A DNA stretch of 64,000 nt from Armigeres subalbatus (taxonomy: Eukaryota; Arthropoda; Insecta; Diptera; Culicidae): contig NC_085141.1 of NCBI RefSeq assembly GCF_024139115.2, positions 34,912,120 through 34,976,119 of the forward strand. The letters are read 5' to 3'. A program made the translations under genes and the position numbers. Positions within the stretch are counted from its first letter, which is position 1. Every line of letters starts with the position of its first letter. Shown one piece after another: positions 11,046-21,084 of this stretch. The notes under the pieces are model-generated. The model had not been told where the DNA came from and did no database searches. It saw nothing but the letters and a program-made list of their open reading frames with translations.

Positions 11046-11223
11046 CGTTATGACGGGAACCCGCCACCAGCATAGAGACACATTCGGCCGATGCAACCAA
11101 TTCCAATTATTGATGACCTACGCACATGGACGACACTCGCAACGTAGCCAACCTATCGGACCCGTGAACCCAACAGAGGACGATCAACCCAGTTGAAAGA
11201 ATTGCTGACGCTGCAGAAGTGAT

Positions 11224-11258
11224 TATATAAAACTAGTTGTGCAAGAGAAAATCAGTCA
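11224..11258 (+). promoter_or_regulatory. LTR core promoter: TATA box and initiator
   Basis: TATATAA at 11224-11230 is followed by TCAGT at 11252-11256, the arthropod initiator consensus, with the A about 30 bp from the start of the TATA box. This is the expected start of the genomic RNA. The same pair is present in both other LTR copies. Confidence 0.7.
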
Positions 11259-11307
11259 GTCTGAAGTGTGGATTTAAGTTGAATGTAATTAATTTTATTT
11301 GGTTAGA

Positions 11308-11313
11308 AATAAA
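11308..11313 (+). promoter_or_regulatory. AATAAA poly-A signal within the LTR
   Basis: AATAAA lies about 50 bp downstream of the initiator. The copy in the 3' LTR (about 18220-18225) would direct 3' end formation of the element transcript. Confidence 0.5.
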
Positions 11314-11351
11314 TTATTTTTTTATCGTAATTCGAGCGATTAGCTCTTTAC

Positions 11352-11363
11352 TGGCGCAGTCTT
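11352..11363 (+). promoter_or_regulatory. primer-binding site
   Basis: TGGCGCAGTCTT starts at the last LTR base. TGGCGCAGTC resembles the tRNA-Ser-type primer sites of 17.6/297-group elements. One-base overlap of LTR and primer site is consistent with that group, but the tRNA assignment is from memory of the family. Confidence 0.65.
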
Positions 11364-11788
11364 GTAGTGAAAAGTGGTGAAACGAAGGACTAAGTGTTTG
11401 AGTGTACATCAATACAGAAGAAATTCGGAGAAGTGATTCTAAGTCTACTAGTGACTGGCTGTTACCCGGGAAACCATCCCTGCACGTATACCAGCGGATT
11501 TGCGGTACCAGAAAGATTCATCATCTTCACACCACCGGACCAACCAACGAACAATCCCACATCATAGGCTCCAGGATAAGATGAGGACCATCATCCTGTT
11601 AATGTGAGTAACATTTTTATACATTACTTATCAACGCAGTTAAAGTGATAGTGTTATTCCAAGTGATCGTTGCATAGGGAAACTCAGAAAAATCACAATT
11701 ATCAACACAATACGTGAAAACAATTTAAAAAAAATTAACTACCTACTATAGTAACACTTTTAGGGCATATAACAGTGTGAAATAGTGT
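11364..11788 (+). other. gypsy element leader
   Basis: This is the untranslated leader between primer-binding site and gag. A 60-codon frame at 11402-11584 has no gag-like features. GTGAGT at about 11602 could be a splice donor for a spliced env mRNA, since the env of this group is made from a spliced transcript; this is inference. Confidence 0.4.
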
Positions 11789-12214
11789 ATGAAAAGAGGG
11801 AAATTATTCGATAAGAATCGCAACATGTCGATCCCCGAAGTTAACGTGCAAGAGCTTCTTGACCAGGTCAGAAGCCTAACACAGAATCAAGCAATGTTAG
11901 TGCAAACCATTAACACAATGCGGGACCGATCAAACGATCCGTTCCTAAATTTCTCGATTCCGGACCCCATTAGGAATATTCCGGTGTTCAATGGGAATCG
12001 AAAAGAGGTTTTAGCATGGGTAGAAGACGCAGAAGAAACACTCAACGCGTACGATAGCTACAAAAATGATCCGATTTACAGTCAAATCGAGCGGGCGGTT
12101 AAAAATAAAATCACAGGTGAAGCAAAAGAAGTGCTAATAGCAGCAGGGAACCCCAAACATTGGAACGAAATTAAAGATGTCTTATTAATGCGTACGGTGA
12201 TCGGCGTGACATAA
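11789..12214 (+). pseudogene. gag: gag, N-terminal part
   Basis: This 141-codon frame opens with ATG at 11789; a second ATG at 11825 is also a plausible start. It carries PEVNVQELLDQVRSLTQNQA (predicted helix) and SIPDPIRNIPVFNGNRKEVL, followed by WVEDAEETLNAYDSY, the pattern of the capsid N-terminal domain of gypsy-type Gag (a PxFxG motif followed by a helical, acidic stretch). Gag packages the element RNA into particles. The frame breaks near 12195 and the same protein sense continues in another frame downstream. Confidence 0.8.
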
Positions 12215-12845
12215 CAAGTCATATCCAATCACTTTTTATATTAGACAAGGAAAAACAATCTATCAGATTATTATAACAAAATTAGGCAAATTGACACGGC
12301 AATAAAATCATCTGCCGCTAGCATGGAAGATTACAAATCACATGCCAAAGTTATTAATTCATTCGTGAGCCTAATTACACTCACCAGATTTGTGGATGGA
12401 TTAAGCGAGGAAATTTCGATGCACGTTAGAAGTTGTCGACCAGACAGTTTAGAAACACGCGTACGAGATAACTATGCAATACTCCAACGCGGCGTATAGA
12501 CACAGAATGGATAGGAGAACTCAATTAGCATCGCAAACAAAACACAGTGGGCAACCAACGTATAGCAAACCAGGACCATCAAATCACCCTAACCCAAATA
12601 GACCACCATCAGGAAAATTCATTAATAAAAACAATATCGACGAGGATGTTTCCATGAGATCGTATAGATCGAACAGGGCCATAAATAATCACTCTCAAAA
12701 CAAGGAAGTCAATTTGGACGAGGAAGAAGAGGACGATGCCAAGAACAAAACACACGACGACGAGTTAGATTCAGAAGATGACGATTACTTTAAAGGCGAC
12801 GAAATAAATTTTCACATGGCAACAGGAAACAAACAAAGAAAATAA
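12215..12845 (+). pseudogene. gag: gag, C-terminal part in a shifted frame
   Basis: Capsid-like sense resumes after 12200 in another frame and again after about 12460. The last open frame, 12474-12845 (123 codons), is hydrophilic, with Asn/Pro/Ser-rich sequence and then a very acidic run (NLDEEEEDDAKNKTHDDELD). I see no zinc knuckle, which is often lacking in errantivirus-type Gag. Two frame changes separate it from the N-terminal part. Confidence 0.65.
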
Positions 12846-12862
12846 CGAAGAATAACGACTTT

Positions 12863-13054
12863 TTGCCATACGTTTCCATTCAGACCTCGAAAGGTGAATT
12901 GAAATTTTTAATCGATACAGGCGCGAACAAAAATTACATTTCTCCAGCGCATGTCAAAGTAGAAAATTGCCAATCAGAGGAATATGCAAAGTCAGGAACA
13001 TCAATGGAGTGCACGAAATTAGGAAATTTATCTCATTTGACCTACTCGGAATAA
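12863..13054 (+). pseudogene. pol: pol: retroviral-type aspartic protease fragment
   Basis: KFLIDTGANKNYISP holds the catalytic Asp-Thr-Gly-Ala of a retropepsin-type protease at residues 18-21 of the 63-codon frame. It would cleave the Gag-Pol polyprotein. Sense passes to the overlapping frame at 12967, so the protease is split by a frame change shortly after its flap region. Confidence 0.75.
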
Positions 13055-14211
13055 AGAAACTCAAATTTCATGTCTTCAGTTTCCATAAGTTTTTCGACGG
13101 TTTAATAGGTTACGAATCACTACGCGATTTGAAAGCAAAATTAAACATAGTAGAAAACTCGCTGAAAATCAGAAGAAAGGAAATTAAGATGAAAAAGTGG
13201 TTTCCCGAAACCCACAAAATTAATTTGACTGAGCATGAAACCCAATTCATAAAAATTCCAACCTACGCGAACGGGACATTTTTGATTGAAGAAGAGAAAC
13301 ATTTCAAAAACTGTAAGATACTTCCAGGACTATACAAAAGCGAGAATGGGGTAGCCATAGTTGAAATTCAGAATGAAACGGAAAATAGGGAAATAGAAAT
13401 CGACATGAATGAATTCGAAATAAATGTTAATGAACTAGAAAACGAATCAGACTATCACGAACTCAAGAAAATTACACCTTCGCCAGATGGACTTAAATAC
13501 AAACTTAGGGACGAACATCTGAATGAGATCGAAAAAGAAGCATTGTTAGACACCATTAATAATAATAAAGATGTTCTATACTATGACGAAGACAACCTAA
13601 CGTTTACTCACAAAATTAAACACAAGATACGAACGACCGACAACATTCCCATTCACACAAAGTCATACAAATATCCCAAAGCTTTCGATGAAATCGTTAA
13701 AAAGGAAATTTCGAAATTACTGAAAGATGGAATTGTACGCGAATCCATATCCCCTTACACCTCACCTGTTTGGGTAGTGCCCAAGAAGCCAGACGCTTCG
13801 GGTCAAAAGAGGTTCAGACTGGTAATAGACTATCGGAAACTGAACGAAAAAACCATCAGTGAGCGATATCCAATACCAGAGATCAATGACATTTTAGACA
13901 AACTGGGAAGAACAAACTACTTCTCTACAATTGACTTGGTATCGGGCTTTCATCAAATTCAGCTCGATGAAGAGGATATTGAAAAAACAGCCTTTTCAGT
14001 AAACTCGGGAAAGTACGAGTTTACTAGAATGCCATTTGGGTTGAAAAACGCACCCGCGACTTTTCAACGAGTGATGGATTGTGTTTTAAGAGAATTGTTA
14101 GGAGTATGTTGTCTTGTTTATATGGACGACATTATAGTCTTCTCACCGTCTCTAGAAAAACACAAAAGCGACTTGAATAAGGTCTTAAACAAATTAAAGA
14201 GGCAAATCTGA
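12967..14211 (+). pseudogene. pol: pol: protease end and reverse transcriptase (longest open part)
   Basis: This 414-codon frame begins inside the protease (ISFDLLGI..LIGYESLRDL at about residues 21-56) and covers most of the RT. Visible RT motifs include the LKDGIVRESISPYTSPVWVV block, FRLVIDYRKLN, STIDLVSGFHQI with the first catalytic Asp, the MPFGLKNAPATFQ block at about residue 355, and VYMDDIIVFS with the catalytic YMDD at residues 385-388. The frame ends early at KRQI, a few residues before the RT thumb. All recognisable RT catalytic residues are present; the polyprotein is disabled by the frame breaks on either side. Confidence 0.9.
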
Positions 14212-14227
14212 AAATTCAATTGGACAA

Positions 14228-14823
14228 GTGCGAATTTTTCAGAAAGGAAGTCCAATTTTAGGACATACGGTCTCCGAAGATGGTATTAGACCAAATCAAG
14301 ACAAAATTGAAACAATAAAAAACTGGCCTTTGCCAGCCACAGAGAAAGAGGTAAGGCAATTTCTTGGTATTCTAGGTTACTACCGAAGATTCGTAAAGAT
14401 TTCGCCAAACTCGTGAAACCATTGACCTCTCTACTTAGAAAGGACAATGAAATTGAAATAACACCAGAAGTGGAAACATGCTTTGAAAGGTGCAAACAGG
14501 TTCTGATGAGAGACCCAGTTTTGATCCATCCTGATTATGAAAAGGAATTTATACTAACCACTGACGCAAGTGATTTTGCGATAGGAGCCGTAATTTCGCA
14601 AGGTCCTATTGGGAAAGATCGCCCGGTGGCATATGCTTCAAGGACGCTGAATAGAACAGAGGAAAACTATTCAACAACCGAAAAGGAATTTCTCGCGATG
14701 TATTGGGCCGTAAAACAATTCCGACACTACCTATGGGGAAAGAAATTCAAGTTAGTAACAGATCATCAACCTTTGACACACTCGCTTACCAATACAAATA
14801 GACGGATTTTTAGGGGAAATTAG
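14228..14823 (+). pseudogene. pol: pol: RT thumb and RNase H, two frames
   Basis: Frame 14228-14416 carries GHTVSEDGIRPNQDKIETIK and RQFLGILGYYRRFV, the conserved RT connection of gypsy elements. Frame 14413-14823 continues with the RNase H domain: DAS at residues 51-53, EKEFLAMYWAVKQFRHYLWG with the second acidic residue, and TDHQPL. RNase H removes the RNA strand of the RNA-DNA hybrid. The second frame ends within the domain at RRIFRGN. The final acidic motif, with VADALSRI wording, lies past the break at about 14880-14900. Confidence 0.85.
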
Positions 14824-16034
14824 AGCTAGAAAACTATGACTACGAGCTGATATATAAACCCGGTAAAAACAATGTAGTAGCAGACGCGCTATCTAGAATT
14901 AGGAAGGAAGAAATTAATGTACACGACAATGCACAAACAGACGATGACATAGAGACAGTTCATTCTGCGGACACAAGTGACGACTATTACTTATGGACAA
15001 CGGAAAAACCTATTAACGCCTTTTAGATCACAAGTCATTTTCAAAATCGCTAACATCGAAACCGACATTCACGAACAGATATTCTGAAGTTTTTCCGAAA
15101 CACTATAGTCAGAAAAACTTTCACCGAAGAAACCATCGTTAATGCATTTAAAATTTTTTAACCCAAAAGGACAAAATTGTATTAAAGCACCGATTTCAAT
15201 TCTACAATTGATACAGCAGCCCTATCGAAAACATTTTTCAGCCAATAAAATTTACAAAGCTTTCATTTCAGAGGTTCTATTGGAAGACGTGAGAATGGAA
15301 GACCAACAAGATGACATCATAAAGAACACCCATCTATTTGGACACAGGGCCCGAAAGAAAACAAAAACAAATCCTGCAACACTATTTCTTCCCAAATTTA
15401 GATAAAAACTGAAAATCTTTATAAATTCCTGTGATACTTGTAAAACTTCCAAGTATGACCGGAAACCTCCAAATTTAATAAGAAAAAAGTAATTTTGGCC
15501 AAACCCCATTTGAAAAAAATTCATATCGACATTTTCTTTTTGAAAGGCTCTAAATTTTTAACAATAGTAGATTCATTTTTAAAATTTGCGAACGCCATTC
15601 CAATACAAACCAGAACAATAATCGATCTTAAAAACGCGATTAGCGAAAAAATAAGGCATTTCGGCCGACCAGCCACTATAGTTAGCGATCAGGAACCTGC
15701 ATTCAGATCAATAGATTTCATTGGTTTTCTTGCCGATCTTGGAATAGAAATTCACTTTGCTAGTAGCTCCAATACAAACGGCATCGTAGAACGTTTTCAT
15801 TCAACTCTAATTGAAATCTATAGAACGAATAAAACAAAATTCAACGAACATAACTTGATCGAGCAGATAAACATAATGATCGACATCTATAACAACACGT
15901 TCCACGATGCCACACAACAAAAACCCAGAGATTTAATTTTTAATTCACGCAATACTACAAACACTGAAGAAATAAATGAAAAATTTCAAAAATTACAATC
16001 CGCGGCTAAAATCGAATTGGCAAAAGAAAACTAA
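14824..16034 (+). pseudogene. pol: pol: integrase
   Basis: 14824-15494 is broken. Its open piece, 15142-15405, holds a poor remnant of the zinc-binding N-terminal domain (HLFGHRARKKTKTNPATLF). Frame 15495-16034 (179 codons) is the catalytic core: Asp12 in HIDIFF, Asp65 in TIVSDQEPAF and Glu99 in GIVERFHSTL, the DDE triad of retroviral integrases. It inserts the DNA copy into the target. The core is intact in itself, but it is separated from RNase H by at least two frame changes. Confidence 0.85.
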
Positions 16035-16394
16035 AATACGAGGAAAAAATCAAGATAATCAAATTCCAGTAGAGCTTAACCCTAATGAGGAAAAATACGT
16101 ACGGATTACACAGAGGCAGAATAAAGATAAAACCCGTACAAGCTAGCTAAAGTTAAAAACAACGAATTCCTAACTTTAACGATCGCAATGACATTAAAAT
16201 TCACAAAAATCGTATAAGGAAATAGCATCAATATTTATAGATTGTAATGATGTAAAAATCCAACAAAGATTTGATATTCCTAATCAATACAAAGCATGTA
16301 AAGAATTCCAAATTATACTTAACCACATGGGTAAACTAAAGACAAGCACCTTCTCAATCATCTTTACAGACTTGTACCGCTGACAGCAGCCACC

Positions 16395-17966
16395 ATGTAT
16401 CACGATGTCTCAACACAAAATGGACTACTAATCATCAAAACAGACAAAGTTCGCATCAGGACAGGGTTTGAACGAGTATTGCATAAAGTCAATCTTGAAG
16501 ATCTAAAACAGAACATCAATTTTATAGAGCATATTTCCACTAACTTAAACATGTCAGACCACATAAGCCAAACGTTAAACTTCAAATTAAATAAAGCCAA
16601 CGAGAAATTACTAGCACTGTATCCAAGACGCACTAAGAGAGGACTCATAAACGCACTAGGGACCGCAATTAAATTCATCTCTGGAAATCCCGATCAAACA
16701 GATTTAGATATGATAAATCAAAATTTGGAAACCCTAGAAGTAAACAGCAATAAAATTATAAATAACCAAGCTAGACAAATCCGCATCAATAATTTGTTAC
16801 AGGATACAATCAATAAAGTTGCAAAATCTTTAAGATCAATCAAACAGGAAGTAAACTCAAAACACTTAGATTTCAAAAATGATTTGGAACTCATTAATCT
16901 GATATTTAATATTGACATCATCATAAGAACACTTGAAGATATAGAAGAACAAATAGCCTTTTCTAAAAATAATTTTCTAAATAAAAACATTCTTAGTCCA
17001 AACGAAAAAGAATATATTTGGAAATCCCTTAAGGAACAACAACTCAACATTAAATTTGAGGACGAAATTTACAAATTCATAGAAGCGATTGTTTCACTGC
17101 AAAATAACCACATTATAATAATTGTAAAGATCCCTACAATTGAACAGCAGGAATATACTCTGATGCAGATCGAACCAGTCAACGCAAATGGAAACCGGAT
17201 AGACACAGCTATTCGTTACATAGCTGCCCATCAACAGACGTTCTACGAGCAGAAGGAGAGATGCTACATTTGCGTCAACGACAATCCAGTGAACGACGAA
17301 TGCGTATTCAATATATTGGTAAACCAGAAAGCCAGGTGTCGAATGCACAAACAATCAGATCAACCGATCGTGAAGGAGTTAAACGCCGGGACCATCCTAA
17401 TCAACACAGATACAGCGGTCCACATTCTAGATTCATGCGGAGACTCTCGCATAGTGTCATCACCCACAATAGTTGAAGCAGGTAATTGCACAATCACAGT
17501 GCAAAACACCACATTTAAGGGCAACCCAAAAGCCATAAAACAGCAAGAATATTTCACACACCAATTTGGGAAGGAAATAGAGGTATCTAAAAGGAATACA
17601 AATATTGAAGAGGTGCACCAGATGAACCTACAAAACCTGGAAGAAATAAGGAAACTCAAACTGCATATTGCCGGTTCCCACATGCTAGGAGCAATAGCTC
17701 TCGCTTCCTTAATCTTGTTACCGTTAATCATTTTCTGTATTCGTAGATACAAAATTCAACACAGAAATCAGTTTCACCAAACTGATAAGAAGGATATCGT
17801 TTCGTTAAGTATTTCCAGCAACCCAACTAGCGACGATTCAAAAAGAAGACCAGAGAGAAACCGTTTCGTTTCATGGAAACACTTGTTCCAAGACCCGAAT
17901 CTGTATTTTACGGGAAACCAAGTAATCAACCGAGGACGCTTGAAACCTAGGGGGGAGACGTTATGA
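16395..17966 (+). CDS. env: env-like glycoprotein of the gypsy-group element
   Basis: This 523-codon frame is unbroken. Residues 78-82 (RRTKR) form a furin-type cleavage site, followed directly by the glycine-rich hydrophobic start of a fusion peptide (GLINALGTAIKF). A long helical region follows (about 100-220), a Cys-rich ectodomain with the CYIC and CGDS stretches, a single membrane segment at about 432-454 (LGAIALASLILLPLIIFCI), and a basic cytoplasmic tail of about 70 residues. This layout matches the errantivirus env proteins, which resemble baculovirus F proteins. No clear signal peptide follows the first ATG; the true N-terminus probably lies upstream, where the frame is broken. Whether any product is made is unknown. 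Confidence 0.85.
   Translation: MYHDVSTQNGLLIIKTDKVRIRTGFERVLHKVNLEDLKQNINFIEHISTNLNMSDHISQTLNFKLNKANEKLLALYPRRTKRGLINALGTAIKFISGNPDQTDLDMINQNLETLEVNSNKIINNQARQIRINNLLQDTINKVAKSLRSIKQEVNSKHLDFKNDLELINLIFNIDIIIRTLEDIEEQIAFSKNNFLNKNILSPNEKEYIWKSLKEQQLNIKFEDEIYKFIEAIVSLQNNHIIIIVKIPTIEQQEYTLMQIEPVNANGNRIDTAIRYIAAHQQTFYEQKERCYICVNDNPVNDECVFNILVNQKARCRMHKQSDQPIVKELNAGTILINTDTAVHILDSCGDSRIVSSPTIVEAGNCTITVQNTTFKGNPKAIKQQEYFTHQFGKEIEVSKRNTNIEEVHQMNLQNLEEIRKLKLHIAGSHMLGAIALASLILLPLIIFCIRRYKIQHRNQFHQTDKKDIVSLSISSNPTSDDSKRRPERNRFVSWKHLFQDPNLYFTGNQVINRGRLKPRGETL
17949..17958 (+). promoter_or_regulatory. polypurine tract
   Basis: AGGGGGGAGA immediately precedes the 3' LTR and would prime plus-strand DNA synthesis. 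It overlaps the end of env. The same tract precedes the LTR at 21445. Confidence 0.8.
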
Positions 17967-18264
17967 CGGAACCCGCCACCAGCATAGAGACACATTCGGC
18001 CGATGCAACCAATTCCAATTATTGATGACCTACGCACATGGACGACACTCGCAACGTAGCCAACCTATCGGACCCGTGAACCCAACAGAGGACGATCAAC
18101 CCAGTTGAAAGAATTGCTGACGCTGCAGAAGTGATTATATAAAACTAGTTGTGCAAGAGAAAATCAGTCAGTCTGAAGTGTGGATTTAAGTTGAATGTAA
18201 TTAATTTTATTTGGTTAGAAATAAATTATTTTTTTATCGTAATTCGAGCGATTAGCTCTTTACT
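17959..18264 (+). repeat. 3' LTR of the gypsy-group element
   Basis: It matches the 5' LTR throughout except for one missing G near its start. It is followed by (TA)n and TATTAGGAATACGAC. Confidence 0.9.
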
Positions 18265-18332
18265 TATATATATATATATATATATATCTATTAGGAATAC
18301 GACTCAGTTTACACTCAGTTTTTATTTCTGCA

Positions 18333-18500
18333 GCTCGGCAAAATCCGCACAGCCGTTTGCCCAGCAAAACAAAAAAACTGATATCCCGTTTATGAGCTGG
18401 TTTTCGGCAAATTATTTGCTGATTTTCAACAATTTTGACAGATATCTCGGTAAAACACTTTTGCTGGGACTCGGCTGTGCGAATCTCGGTAAAAGTAGTA
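18333..18500. repeat. imperfect foldback repeat
   Basis: The left arm GCTCGGCAAAATCCGCACAG..CCCAGCAAAA pairs with the right arm TTTTGCTGGGACTCGGCTGT..GAATCTCGGT. The arms are about 35 nt and the loop about 90 nt. A second copy lies at about 21822-21990. This may be a short MITE; no target duplication is evident. Confidence 0.6.
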
Positions 18501-18504
18501 ACCA

Positions 18505-18985
18505 AATATCTGTGATATTTGAAACATGTCGCTTTGCAGAACCATCTGCGTTATCGAAGACAATATTGCTTTATTCCGGATTTTCCTAAACGGTTTAGGG
18601 TTGCATTGCACAATTCAGTAGCAACTCTACTTATGCATGACTTCATTTATTATCATTATGTGGATAGAGGGAATTGAAAAAGATTTTGTTATGTTCATTG
18701 GAAGAGAATATTTCCTCCATCAATTTAAAAATGAATTTCTATTAAGAGAACGAAGAGCAAATATTAGTATAAATATAATTAATTAGTACCTTAGATTTAG
18801 TTAATAAGACTGAAAACCTATAAAAATACTTCCCAGGAATGGAAGCCCTAGGTCCGACAAAGCTCCGACCCTATTTGTAAATCCCTTGCATCTTTGGGCG
18901 CCAAGAAGGATTTTTGTGATTCAGACAGACATCACAGAGAGCATAGGGTCACCTCCGCCGACTGCCGATCGCCCTTCGGGGCCCC
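18505..18985. other. no gene recognised within duplication copy 1
   Basis: AT-rich sequence, then a more GC-rich stretch at 18840-18980. I see no frame or motif of note. The equivalent in copy 2 is about 21995-22475. Confidence 0.4.
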
Positions 18986-19620
18986 TTTAGATTTCCTGCT
19001 TCGAATGGCTGCTGGTTGAGACTTGAAGAAGCTGTTCGAAGTGATCGTAACACATTTCAGCTTTCCATGTCAGTGAGTTATTGAGGCGATAATCATCGGT
19101 TGTTGTAGCCATCTTTTCTTCATCGACCACCCACACCAGCCTGTCCTGTCTACAGCAACGGCCGACTCCCACTTACAGAGATACATACCGTAGACGGGAC
19201 TCGTACTTTACTTCTCTGATTCTTCCCGTTTCCCAGCCTTTGATTCTATACGCTTCTCAATCTCCAGTCGGTTTACATCTGTAATCCATTCTATTCGCTG
19301 AGTGGGCAGCTCATCCAAGTTGATCTCGCCGGTCTCGATAAAAGCATTATTCGCCGCCCACTTCTATTCTACGCGGCCATCTTCCAGAACATCCACTACC
19401 TGAGTTCCATGTTCTTCAACGAACGATCTCTTCACAGCTGGATCTTCTAGTCGATCTATGGTGAATTGACACCCGAGTGAATTCTCCCGCCACTAAATTT
19501 TGAAAATGCGTTGTCGGATCTTGCCAATTAGAAGATGACAGTCAAACGCGATGTCATCGCTGCGTTTATTACGGACTCAAGAAGGCACCGGCTATATTTT
19601 CAGCTGATCCAGAGAAGCCA
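18985..19620 (-). pseudogene. LINE endonuclease-linker remnant, minus strand
   Basis: On the minus strand, pieces such as DDIAFDCHLLIGKIRQRIFK (the S/CDH endonuclease end, with Cys for the usual Asp), DRLEDPAVKRSFVEEHGTQV, FIETGEINLDELPTQRIEWI and finally HFEQLLQVSTSSH follow one another with stops and frame changes. They match the endonuclease-to-RT linker of non-LTR elements. The middle linker segment is missing here and is found on the plus strand just beyond 19640, so the element is inverted within itself. Clade not assigned. Confidence 0.65.
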
Positions 19621-19639
19621 AATACTAGCCCTGACAACT

Positions 19640-20780
19640 AAAAGCGGATATTGATAAGTAAGTCAAACGCGGTTGGCTGCAGAGGGGAGAAGCGGGTGTG
19701 GGTGGACTCCCCGGTTTACGATGGGAGGAAAGCCGTACAAACCGGCGATAGTCGCCTTCTCTACGATATTTCACGACGTCTGATTAGAGCAATTCGTGGG
19801 TGCCATAGAAAGGCGCGACATGTCAGTCACTCTCAAATCCAACTGATCAGCGTTAGTTCGGCCACTTAGAACAACTTCTTCAAGTTTTAACGACTTATCC
19901 TAATTCCGATATAGGGAAATGTTGACAATTCCGGAGATTCCGCCCGGATGGTCATGTGAGAACCATACTATCATGCTTTGCATCATCCTGGAGCAGGTAA
20001 ATTAATTTCAAGAGTACCCCCATTTGGTACTGATAGACTACGGAAAAGCCTTCGATCGTCTGAATGAAGAAAAACTGAAGGGCGTCCCTAGAAGAAAGGG
20101 AGGTATAGACAAAATCCAGAGTCCAGCTCTATATGATAGCTAAAGTGAGGCAAGGCTGGATGTATTATATCTCTGTTGCTGCTGCCCATTGTAATTGACG
20201 AAATCATGGGCTGCTCCAGCAGGCCACCACCATAGAGCAATCGTACTACCTCAACCCAGATGACGATACTGCAGTACTAACGCAACAGTAGAGTAAAATG
20301 AATGATCTGGTTGAACGCTCCCATCATCAACATCAACAACACCGAATCATTGGACGTGAACAACTCCAAACTCCACGGTGGCCGACCAAACCCCGAATAC
20401 TCAACTCTAACGTTAAATCTGTTATGTTATACGCCAGTGATACTTGGTGCGTATCAGCAGAGATCACATGGATTTGCAAGTATTCATCAACTGATGTCAA
20501 CGGTTTACAGCTCGGATCTGGTGGCCTCACAACTGGCTTCTGAATGTTGAGTCCCATCGACGATGCCATCGAAATCGGATATCAACAACAACTCCACAGT
20601 GTGACGTAGGCCTGCCATACACCACGTAAGAGCGGAGACGCAGTCTGCAAGCATGCGGATGAATCCGCCAGGACATCGCAGCAGGGGTAGACCTAGGATC
20701 TCCTGGCGACGAAACCCTAGCAGAGAAATAAATGAAGTTGATAGGAATCAGGGCCCAATTCAAGGTTGGAGATCTTTTAC
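19640..20780 (+). pseudogene. LINE linker and reverse transcriptase remnant, plus strand
   Basis: KRVWVDSPVYDGRKAVQTGD and SRLLYDISRRL (linker) are followed by VLIDYGKAFDRLNEEKL (RT palm A with the catalytic Asp), a SKMNDLVERS-like thumb piece, NSNVKSVMLYASDTWCVSAE, and the closing GHRSRGRP..SWRR-type end near 20680-20720. The FADD motif is missing. Many stops mark it as old. The same remnant is present at about 23130-24290. Confidence 0.65.
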
Positions 20781-20866
20781 GTTGGCCCTATGTACCCCTA
20801 AAAGTGCTCAGAACACAAGAGTGAGTGTGTGACGATTGGATTCCAGTTTATAAATACCACATAGCA

Positions 20867-20951
20867 ATCCGACGGTTTCGGTTTTATATTAAACCTTTTT
20901 CAATAAATAGAGGCTTGAAAAAGGTTTAATATAAAACCGAAACCGTCGGAT
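20867..20951. repeat. 85-bp perfect palindrome (37-nt arms, 11-nt loop)
   Basis: The left arm 20867-20903 (ATCCGACGGTTTCGGTTTTA...) is the exact reverse complement of 20915-20951, with loop TAAATAGAGGC. This would make a very stable hairpin or cruciform. Confidence 0.95.
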
Positions 20952-21084
20952 GTAAAGGCAAACTCGTTTTTGCTGCTTTTACAGACTGCCTAGGCTGAAA
21001 GAAAATCCCTTAAGCTAAAGATCATACAGTCGTTAAGCAGGTACAGTTATATCCACAGCCAATCGAGCACATTTGTCTATTATT

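Larger units (their letters stand above)
11046..11352 (+). repeat. 5' LTR of the gypsy-group element
   Basis: Begins CGTTATGACGGGAACCCGCC and ends AGCTCTTTACT immediately at the primer-binding site. The TA-repeat flank and the overlap with the PBS leave one base of doubt at each end. It matches 17959-18264 with one extra G at about 11056, and 21445-21751 with few changes. Confidence 0.9.
11046..18264 (+). mobile_element. gypsy-group LTR retrotransposon, full length, env-bearing
   Basis: It has two ~305-bp LTRs, a primer-binding site, gag, pol (protease-RT-RNase H-integrase), an env-like frame and a polypurine tract, in the order typical of insect errantivirus-type gypsy elements. By eye the LTRs differ by one inserted G, so the insertion looks recent. 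Gag and pol are nevertheless broken by several frame changes. The (TA)n target and a possible 4-bp TATA duplication fit the target habit of this group. Confidence 0.95.
17600..21084. repeat. 3.5-kb tandem duplication, copy 1
   Basis: From AATATTGAAGAGGTGCACCA in env through the 3' LTR, (TA)n, a foldback repeat, degenerate LINE pieces and an 85-bp palindrome to TTGTCTATTAT, this block is repeated at 21085-24595 with an offset of about 3485 bp. Outside the gypsy part the two copies differ by several percent by eye; inside it they are almost identical. Confidence 0.95.
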
